Origin: Toxorhynchites rutilus septentrionalis
Taxonomy: Eukaryota > Arthropoda > Insecta > Diptera > Culicidae
Assembly: GCF_029784135.1 (NCBI RefSeq)
Contig: NC_073744.1
Span: forward strand, 101,925,303 to 101,989,302
Reading direction: 5' to 3'
Length of the DNA: 64,000 nucleotides
Below the pieces are notes generated by a model. It was given only the letters and a program-made list of their open reading frames with translations. It searched no databases and was not told the DNA's origin. Made by a program: the position numbers and the translations under genes. This document shows, one piece after another, positions 56,701 to 64,000 of this stretch (position 1 is its first letter; each line of letters starts with the position of its first letter).

Positions 56701-57183
56701 TCCATGAATAAAATATTCCTGAATAATTTGCCGAGAGGAAAAGACAATTTTAATCGTACGCATGATTCTATTAGCGAATTCGTTTTTGTCCAATGCCAAA
56801 CTAATTGCTATCAATACGTTTTTTTATTCACTCAGTTTCAACCTAGTTTCGCACTAAGTTCAAGCTGTTGGGTTCGCACTGAGATGTTTCACGGGTTCGC
56901 ACTCGGGTTCACCAATCAATTACTGAACTGTCAAGATACGAATACTGTTTTGGGAAATCTAAAAATAAAGACAAGGAAAATGGAAAACTCGCTGCTTTTG
57001 CTTTTGTATTATTGGAATCGTAATCCATTTCGGATTCTGATTTTGAAGATTATATTCGCGTAGCGGCATTAAGCCTCGTGTGCTTTTATTGGGAGGCGAA
57101 AATAATGATGGATATTCAGGTGGAATAAACACGCTTTCAAAATCAGAATTATGAATGAAAATTTACTTTGACGTATCGTTTTT
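56701..57183. other. Non-coding sequence downstream of U2
   Basis: No feature recognised. GGTTCGCACT is repeated three times near 56870-56910. 57120-57165 is distantly like the arm sequence of the foldback (TTATGAATGAA). Confidence 0.4.
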
Positions 57184-57790
57184 GACGTAGAACTACGTCT
57201 TTCATAAGGGGGGTCAAATCAGAAAACAGGCCACGTTTATATGAAATAAAGTTAACGTTAATAACTATTTTGACGTAGGACTACGTCTAACCGGAAGATA
57301 TAGGGGGTGAAATGGAAATCTAGGCACTGAACAAGTAGGAAAAAATGCAAGATTTGGAACGCTTATAACTCGAGCATTTCTCAATAGATCGCAAAGGTTT
57401 TTGCATCAATTGATAGGAAATATATCTACGCGTCTATCATAACGAATAACATTTCATTTTCCTTGAGATAAATAATTGAATAATTGTGAAATATCAAGCA
57501 TTGTTCAAATGCACTATGTGCCCATTTTTGATTGGTCCATTTTGTGCTCCTCAAATCGTATCGACCAAAACGAGCAACCAGAGCAGCAGCGAAATACAAT
57601 GAAGCACGATTGGAAAGGAAAAAGAAAAAAAATGAACGAAACATTGGTCGCAGTCTCACATATGCGTAATTCTCGAGCCGGCCAGTCAGCTTAAAAATCC
57701 CCGCTCCGCTGCCGTAACGATCATTTTCATCCAAACCGTACACCACATCGTTTCGCATCACATCACATCAACAAACCAACACAAGCAGCC

Positions 57791-58030
57791 ATGTCTGGAC
57801 ATGACAAAGGAGAAAAGGTAAAGGGAAAGGCAAAATCCCGCTCGAACCGTGTTGGTCTGCAATTTCCCGTAGGTGTATTCGACAATTGCTCCGCAAGGGT
57901 AGCTAGGCCGAGCGCGTTAGTACCAGTGCACCAGTCCACCTAGTCGGCGATATATAGTTTCGGCCGCCGGAGTGATCGAGTTAGCTGGCAAAGCTGCTCG
58001 CGACGATAAGAAAATCCGCATTCAGAACAA
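57791..58030 (+). pseudogene. Histone H2A pseudogene 1 (E6)
   Basis: The ATG at 57791 opens [20 protein letters not shown], then VGLQFPVG, keeping the LQFPVG block lost from E4. Next come a small deletion and CSARVA (from RKGNYAER). AAGVIELAGKAARDDKKIRI is readable in another frame. It shares the stop and shift lesions of E4, so those predate the split of the copies. Confidence 0.92.
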
Positions 58031-58255
58031 ACCACATTCGGTTCGGTGGACATCAAAACAACAACAGGCAATTGCAACGAGTGGCGAGTGGCAAACGCAA
58101 TCGCAAAACGGCAGCAGATAGCATAAGAAAAAAGCTTGTTCTTTATACAAACTACTTTGGTGGCAAATCCAGAACAAGGCGGCATCAAGGGCGTGGTTTT
58201 TTTTTCAAAACCACGAGTACTAAGTTTTCTAAATTGGAACCATTCCATAAAACAC

Positions 58256-58271
58256 GGCGCTTTTCAGGGCC
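58256..58271 (+). promoter_or_regulatory. Histone mRNA 3' stem-loop (H2A pseudogene 1, E6)
   Basis: GGCGCTTTTCAGGGCC, with one stem mismatch (G opposite G). Confidence 0.7.
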
Positions 58272-58480
58272 ATTAAACCTTCCAAAAAAGAGTTTACGAA
58301 ATACAGTTCAATGCTTTCTGAAACAATATCCCAAATAATAATAAAACACAAATTGATTTTTTCATAATTTGTTTTCCAGGATATGATGAGTATGAGAATT
58401 TGACAGTTGTTCTGAGCTTATTGATGGTTGGGGACTTTCCCGATTATTCAATTTTCACCAATTCTTAACTTGCTTCTAGA

Positions 58481-58690
58481 TTGAAAGTACAGTCGACATT
58501 TAGCTAATTGAACGGACCTGTAATGCGACATATTTATTTGGACTTTTTTGTAAACATAGAGTTCGGGGTCCAAATTATGACCCCCCCATTGAAAGTCGAC
58601 ACTGTACCACTGTCATCGCAAATGTTTAATTACAGGTTAAAATCGCCTCTAATGCGACACTGAGTGGTGCTTCGGCACGTCACATTAAAT
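58481..58690. mobile_element. Probable small nested insertion in E6
   Basis: Sequence absent from E4/E7 at this place, beginning near ACAGTCGACATTTAG and ending near CGACACTG...GTCACATT, with TAATGCGACA words in both halves. It interrupts sequence resembling the E4 segment GTCGCATTAAATGTAATTTACTG. Boundaries approximate. Confidence 0.4.
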
Positions 58691-59119
58691 ATAATTTACT
58701 GTACAACATGTCACAAACTGGATGGGAAGAAATTTTCCAACTGTGAAAGCTGTGGCGAGTGGCAAACGCAATCGTTAAACGGAAGGTTTAGCCGAACAAT
58801 ATGAGGATATCGATAATAACAAAACAATGAACTCTTTAGATTAAAGATATTTTTGTGATCCAGAAAAGGACCCTTTTCAGCCTGCATGTGAATCCAACGA
58901 GCGAACAAATCGTAATGAATGTATTTTTTTGCCATCGCTGCCTTTTAACGCTCATTCGTTCGTCTCGTTGGACTCGCCCCTTTGGCTGAGTTTGCCAATT
59001 TGTCTCTATCCTGTAATCGTGTACCGCTAAAGTACAAAACGCGCGGATCCGCTGAAAAATATATCTCTTTCAAACCGTAAATCAGGGTTGTTGTATGGCA
59101 TCGTTTCACATCACATCGC

Positions 59120-59242
59120 ATCAACGGATTGGTGCCTGAGCACCAGTATACCTAATAGCGGTTATAGAATTTCGGCCGCCGGAGTGCTCGAGTTGGCTTG
59201 CGAAGCTGCTCACGACAATAAGAAAACCCGCTTACAGAACAG
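59120..59242 (+). pseudogene. Histone H2A pseudogene 2 (E6), 5'-truncated
   Basis: Only the middle of H2A remains: AERIGA-like, APVYL, then VLELACEAAHDNKKTR in a shifted frame. The N-terminal segment present in E4 pseudogene 2 is deleted. A stem-loop with a purine-rich downstream element follows. Confidence 0.85.
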
Positions 59243-59332
59243 AGCACATTCGGTTCGGTGGCAACAACTAGTTTCAGCGAGTGGCAAACGCAATCGCAAA
59301 ACGGCAGCAGATAGACCGCCACCGTACAACAC

Positions 59333-59348
59333 GGTGCTTTTCAGGGCC
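59333..59348 (+). promoter_or_regulatory. Histone mRNA 3' stem-loop plus downstream element (E6)
   Basis: GGTGCTTTTCAGGGCC followed about 10 bp later by CAAAGAAGAG, which resembles the U7 snRNA-binding histone downstream element. Confidence 0.7.
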
Positions 59349-59831
59349 ATTAAACCTTTCAAAGAAGAGTTATTAAAAGTTTTTCACAACACCAATGCAT
59401 TCTAAAGTGACATAATATGACATATAATATAAACTGATTTATTTTGTTTATGCTTGTTCTTGAACTTATTGGTGGTTGGGGTCTTTTAAATTGATCATTC
59501 AGTTTTAACAAACCCATGACCAAACCCATTCAGTTTTAACAAACCCATGAATTAAAAGTGGCTTAAAATTACACCACATTGTATCTGTATCTTACAATTC
59601 ATTCGTCTCCGAAACCACAGTTTAAGGTACGGTAATGTACTCAATAGTGAAATATGTGATAGTGAATGAGCTGATGACCACCTATGCATTCCCTATCACA
59701 GCCATCATTTTGATTGTACGATATGTGCATACGCCGAAAGATGCCCGGCGTTGAACATTTAATAAGTACAAAGCCTTCAGAAAAAAATCAAGAATCAAGT
59801 TTGTAAAAAAACGCAAAAACACAACACCAAA

Positions 59832-59847
59832 GGTTCTTTTCAGAACC
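59832..59847 (+). promoter_or_regulatory. Histone-type 3' stem-loop (E6, downstream)
   Basis: GGTTCTTTTCAGAACC, identical to the hairpins at 46608 and 63480, followed by ATAAAGAG. Confidence 0.8.
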
Positions 59848-60289
59848 CCAACATGTTCATAAAGAGTAAACAGTAAACTAATCCATTTGTCAGGTAGATA
59901 GGTAGGTATTCACATAGGAGAAGAAAATAAAACAATAAATTTAAAATATATATTTAGCAATAGCTGTCCCCTTTGTATAGTCCTACGTCACTCCGGTTAT
60001 GTCCCCGACATTACCCACCCGTCTTTTTGTCGCGAACTGATTTTGGCGATTTACATACTAAACGAATCGGAAATTCCGTAAGATTTGTTCAATATGCTAT
60101 ACTTAAGAATCCCCTGGTTTGTAAATGGTTAAAATTCATGAAAACTTTAAGCGTTTCCATTTTCCCATACATTTGTGTGCTTTCCCGAACAGAGTTTTCA
60201 ATAACGAGCAACTTATCGACGACCAACGGAGGGAAAATCGTAGGATTTAAAGTCTCCGTGAACAAAGGAAAAGTAGAAGAATGAAGGGG

Positions 60290-60888
60290 AATATTTGCCT
60301 AGAGTATAAACAGTGGATCTCGCTGAGGCAAACTTTCATTCGGCATCGGACTGTTGAGCAATCCAGTTCACTTTGCTTTCGCTGCGCTTCGATCTAAGAT
60401 TGGACCCCACCAGTGGTAATCCAACTTAGATATCGTCGTTTGGTTTTTCTGTTCGTTTTTCGAGTTATTCGTATCGTGTGTTTTTCTTTCCGCGTCATAA
60501 ATTGGACGCTTCGCGTAATGTGTGATGAGCAAGAAAGAAGAGGAAGGCAGGCTCGAGCCCTGCTAAAAACGATCGCATTGCCAGGGGCAATAACATTTCG
60601 AGGCAAGCGTCATCTGATGATGCACGCGATGTTGGTGCAGTGAAAAGCGCTCGCACTGAACCGAGCCTTCGCGAGTGTGACACCGCATCGAACAACAGCG
60701 AAGTAGGCGATTTCGGCGCGTCTGTCGAAAATGTAAACGCCGTTACCCAAGCAGCAACCAAAATCAAGTTCCCCCCGCTGGTGGTGAAGGCGGTCGCTCT
60801 TGACAAACTCATCAGCGAATTCGCATCGATGGGTGTTACAGCAGTGTACAAGATGTGTGGCATAATTCAGTTTTTTCCAAGCTGTTAA
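60290..60888 (+). mobile_element. Jockey-like LINE 5' end with ORF1 fragment
   Basis: A 5' UTR-like stretch (CATTCGGCATCGGACTG) precedes an ATG at 60518 (MCDEQERRGRQARALLKT). After a frameshift near 60600-60640 the frame reads SARTEPSLRE...KIKFPPLVVKAVALDKLISEF and SMGVTAVYK. The FPPLVVK block resembles the nucleic-acid-binding region of jockey-type Gag ORF1 (family knowledge). The element stops at about 60888, so only the 5' end is present and it is broken. Confidence 0.6.
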
Positions 60889-61517
60889 CATCGTTTGTTT
60901 TCCGTCATCATAAGGGCTTCGTTGGTGCCTTTGAGAATGCATCATCAATGCATTAAACTGACATTATGGCGAAGCAGGCGATAAGTTTGTGCGCCAGAAA
61001 ATTATTTGGGGAATACCAAGCATCTTGAATGTCTTACTGGAATTATTTGGGTTCGCGTGCCAGGCGCAAAACTGCCTTCAACTAGGATTGCATTTGCGCT
61101 AATATTGATCATAATGAAGCATTGCTACTGTTTTCGAGGTTGTTATGACCAAAAAGAGTTTATTTCGCTTGTTTAGTCACCAAGAAGTAAATGTCGTTCT
61201 GGAATTTTGTATGTAATTAGGTTTTGCTGCCAGTAGCAAAACTTCCTCCACTAAGGGTGACAGCTGCGCTTCTCTCGAGCATGAGAAAGTAATGCAACTT
61301 TTTTCGAGCGCAAAATGATGAGAAGTGTTTATATTCCTAGTAGTTTCAAGCCACCAATGTATGGCGACTTATATAAAATAACAGTGTAGTTCTACGTCAA
61401 CAATGCGGTCGTATCTTGGACACAACCTCCTATAATTTTTTTTTATTTTATGTGGTGAAATAAGAGGTTTTATCCGTAAATGCAAAAACATATTGAACGA
61501 AAACTGTGTTTGATGAT
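60889..61517. other. Non-coding repeat-like sequence
   Basis: No gene recognised. A possible HE end lies at 61387-61398. 61480-61530 resembles 47440-47500 (GTGTTTGATGNTGATTTTATATTAT). Confidence 0.4.
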
Positions 61518-62326
61518 GATTTTATATTATTTTTTTTCCCAAATATATATTTTATTAAGGCACATGTGGCGTTAGCCTGACGGGGCCGGGAGTTCAATAT
61601 TTTGACAATTTTGACGTAGGACTACGTCTAACCGGAAGATATAGGGGGTGAAATGGAAATCTAGGCACTGAACAAGTAGGAAAAAATGCAAGATTTGGAA
61701 CGCTTATAACTCGAGCATTTCTCAATAGATCGCAAAGGTTTTTGCATCAATTGATAGGAAATATATCTACGCATCTATCATAACGAATAACATTTAATTT
61801 TTCTTGAGATAAATAATTGAATAATTGTCAAATAACAAGCATTGTCAAAATGCACTATGTGCCCATTTTTGATTGGTCCATTTTGTGCTCCTCATATCGT
61901 ACCGACCAAAACGGGCAACCAGAGCAGCAGCGAATAAGAATGAAGCACGATTGGAAAGGAAAAAGAGAAAAAGGAACGAAACATTGGTCGCAGTCTCACA
62001 CATGCGTAATTCTCGAGCCAGCCAGTCAGCTTAAAAATCCCCGCTCCGCTGCCGCAACGATCATTCTTTGTGTGGGCACCGACTGGGCAACATCGTTGCT
62101 GGACGAGCTGGACGGCGAGGGATCGAGTGCCTTTCTCAAGGCAAGAGGGCGGAGGTGGTAGCGCTGGAGTAGATTAGAGTAGAGTTTTCAAAGGGCCTTT
62201 CTCAAGGCTAGAGACGAATGAACTGCAAAAGTTTAAAGTCTCTATAATACAATACCTTCTTCTCATTCAAACCGTACACCACATCGGTTCGCATCACAAC
62301 ACATCAACAAACCAACCCAAGCAGCC

Positions 62327-62544
62327 ATGTCTGGACATGGTAAAGGAGGAAAAGTGAAGGGAAAGACGAAATCCCGCTCGAACCGTGTTGATCTGGAGTT
62401 CCCCGCAAGGGTAACTAGGCCGAGCGCGTTAGTACCAGTGCACCAGTCCACCTAGACGGCGTTATATAGTTTCGGCCGCCGAAGTGATCGAGTTAGCTGG
62501 CAAAGCTGCTCGCGACGATAAGAAAACCCGCATTCGGAACAGAA
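62327..62544 (+). pseudogene. Histone H2A pseudogene 1 (E7)
   Basis: Identical in the regions read to the E4 copy at 45455-45672: MSGHGKGGKVKGKTKSRSNR, the same deletion after LEFP, the same stop in KGN*AERV, and AAEVIELAGKAARDDKKTRI in a shifted frame. Confidence 0.93.
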
Positions 62545-62769
62545 CACATTCGATTCGGTGGACATCAAGACAACAGGCAGTTGCAGCGAGTGGCGAGTGG
62601 CAAACGCAATCGCAAAACGGCATCAGGTAGCAGAAGAAAAAAGTTTGTTCTTTATACAAACTGCTTTGGTGGCAAATCCAGAACAAGGCGGCATCGAGGG
62701 CGTTCGAAATGGTTTTTTTCAAAACCACGAGTACTAAGTTTTCTAAATTGGAACCATTCCATAAAACAA

Positions 62770-62785
62770 GGCGTTTTTCAGGGCC
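62770..62785 (+). promoter_or_regulatory. Histone mRNA 3' stem-loop (E7, first)
   Basis: GGCGTTTTTCAGGGCC, identical to E4 45898-45913. Confidence 0.65.
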
Positions 62786-63043
62786 ATTAAACCTTCCAAA
62801 AAAGAGTTTAGGAAATACAGTTCAATGCTTTCTAAAACATTATCCAAAATAATAATAAAACACAAATTGATTTTTTCATAATTTGTTTGCCAGGATATGA
62901 TGAGTATGTGAATTTGGCAGTTGTTCTGAGCTTATTGATTTTCACCAATTCTTAAATTGCGCTAGAGTATAAAACACGCGGACCCCAAAAAAATATCTTA
63001 TTTTCTTTCAAACCGTAAACCCGTGTGGTTGTACGGCATCGGC

Positions 63044-63272
63044 ATCGTGGACGTAACAAAGGAGGACAAGTTAAGGGAAAGGCAAAGTCTCAGATCTCCA
63101 ATTCCCTGTTGGCCGCATTCACTGATTGCTCCACAAGGGTAACTAGGCCGAACGGATTGGTGCCGGAGCACCAGTATACCTAACAGCGATTATAGAGTTT
63201 CGGCCGTCGGAGTGCTCGAGTTGGCTTGCAAAGATGCTCACGACAATCAGAAAACACGCATCAAGAACAGAG
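63044..63272 (+). pseudogene. Histone H2A pseudogene 2 (E7)
   Basis: Identical in the regions read to E4 46172-46400, including the lost ATG, RGRNKGGQVKGKAKS and the stop before AERIGAGAPVYL. TATA box at 62967-62981. Confidence 0.9.
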
Positions 63273-63479
63273 CAGCTTCGGTTCGGCAAGGCAACAATTA
63301 GTTTCAGTGAGTGGCAAAGTCGCATTAAATGTAATTTACTGAACAATATGTCACAAGCTGGATGGGAAGAAATTTTCCAACTGTGAAAGCTGTGGCGAGT
63401 GGCAAACGCAATAGCTAAACAGGAAGGTTTAACCGAACAAGATGGGAATATCGAGTGATAACAAAAACACAACACCAAA

Positions 63480-63495
63480 GGTTCTTTTCAGAACC
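63480..63495 (+). promoter_or_regulatory. Histone-type 3' stem-loop (E7, downstream)
   Basis: GGTTCTTTTCAGAACC with ATAAAGAG downstream. Confidence 0.8.
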
Positions 63496-64000
63496 ATCAA
63501 CATATTCATAAAGAGTAAACAGTAAACTAATCCATTTTTCAGGTAGATAGGTGGGTATTCACGTAGGAGAAGAAAATAAAACAATATATTTAAAATATAT
63601 ATTTAACAAAAGCTGTTCCCTTTGTATAGTCCTACGTCACTCCGGTTATGTCCCCGACATTACCCACCCGTCTTTTTGTCTTACATCTATGTTAGTAATA
63701 TGTAACCGATTACTCGCGGTTGGCTCGAGGTTAGTATTACAAAGATTCTCATAATTGGGATGTTGCAGTTTCCAGTACTCTCTGTTTGTGTGGCCGACAC
63801 GGGATACTTCCTATTGGGGTGCAACTGACCATTAATCAGCGACGCCCCCCTAGTCTGTACCTCATATTAATCGTGGTGCATCTCTCTTGACTCGAGGAAT
63901 CCAGGGTAGAATGGTCACTGGGCGGGATTTTATATTATAATAGTAATTATTTGTGGAACAAACAGGAAACGCGTCGACAAAAGTTTAAGTGAGTGTCAGC

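Larger units (their letters stand above)
57272..60023. mobile_element. E6: histone-carrying element (H2A subfamily), older copy
   Basis: The left palindrome GACGTAGGACTACGTC follows AACTATTTT. The right end TTACCCACCCGTC is followed by TTTTTGTCGC, giving an apparent TTTT duplication. 2752 bp. It differs from E4/E7 by substitutions, lacks their 200-bp insert, and has extra sequence at about 58440-58690 and 58810-59040. It contains two H2A pseudogenes and three stem-loops. Confidence 0.88.
57184..61398. mobile_element. Possible outer histone-family element E9 hosting E6
   Basis: GACGTAGAACTACGTC at 57184-57199 continues CTTTCATAAGGGGGG, like the inverted right end of E1-E3. TAGTTCTACGTC at 61387-61398 could be the other end. 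Between them lie E6 and a LINE 5' piece. The pairing is tentative. Confidence 0.3.
61613..63672. mobile_element. E7: histone-carrying element (H2A subfamily), recent copy
   Basis: 2060 bp, the same length as E4 at a constant 16872-bp offset. I noticed one substitution (ACTAATCC at 63527, ACTATTCC in E4). Flanks: ATTTTGACAATTTT on the left, TTTTTGTCTTACA on the right. The empty site is the homologous LINE at 53430-53445 (reverse complement GACAATTTTTGTCTTAC). Confidence 0.93.
61531..63925 (-). mobile_element. 5'-truncated LINE 3' end carrying E7
   Basis: GATTTTATATTAT at 61518-61530 and 63926-63938 is a 13-bp target duplication. On the minus strand the LINE part ends GGGAAAAAAAA. It is homologous to the 3' UTR of the LINE at 53200-53517. 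E7 (61613-63672) splits it into 61531-61612 and 63673-63925. Confidence 0.88.

Overview
The window looks like repeat-rich intergenic DNA from a mosquito, most likely a culicine such as Aedes. The evidence is AT-rich insect sequence, 56-59 nt introns, copia-, gypsy/errantivirus- and mariner-type elements, I-like LINEs with RNase H, and many TA, 8-bp-TSD and foldback MITEs. I found no intact single-copy host gene. Nearly all coding sequence belongs to transposable elements or to decayed duplicates. The species call is inference.

Main result. At least seven copies or pieces of one family of mobile elements (called HE here, E1-E8) carry decayed replication-dependent histone genes. One subfamily (E1 1-5531, E2 6779-10685, E3 36326-39384) has histone H1 remnants, and E1 and E2 also have H3. 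A second subfamily (E4 44741-46800, E6 57272-60023, E7 61613-63672) has two tandem H2A remnants. E5 (48232-49112) is a histone-less hybrid of the two end types. All share ends: one terminus is the 16-bp palindrome GACGTAGTCCTACGTC, and the other starts GGTGGGT and holds GACGTAGGACTA about 35 bp in. Several keep the histone mRNA 3' stem-loop although the reading frames are broken. Empty sites in the same window fix the boundaries and show insertion into A/T runs with an apparent 4-bp AAAA/TTTT duplication.

Layout. 1-5531: E1, tandemly duplicated, with divergent H3 pseudogenes and an H1 pseudogene. 5532-6778: pieces of a MITE, a LINE 3' end, TA arrays and a mariner fragment. 6779-10685: E2. 11325-15712: I-like LINE with an 11-bp TSD and an intact 1227-aa ORF2. 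14641-18650: 2005-bp tandem duplication of the LINE tail, the E8 end and part of a MITE. 19080-20350: full-length dead mariner. 20636-21992: two MITEs. 21994-35867: errantivirus-like gypsy element G1 (LTR, tRNA-Lys PBS, gag, pol, env fragment) split in pol by gypsy element G2 (25835-34259, minus strand, near-identical 711-bp LTRs, TACT TSD). 36061-56700: four copies of a decayed intron-containing unit U, two inverted and two direct, interrupted by E3, E4, E5, an 8-bp-TSD element, a hAT-like MITE, a small retroposon and a copia element that itself holds a LINE. 56701-64000: E6, a jockey-like LINE 5' piece, and a 5'-truncated LINE tail carrying E7.

The genes do not form a pathway. The window is a stratigraphy of nested insertions, and many boundaries can be set exactly because an uninterrupted copy of the target is also present.
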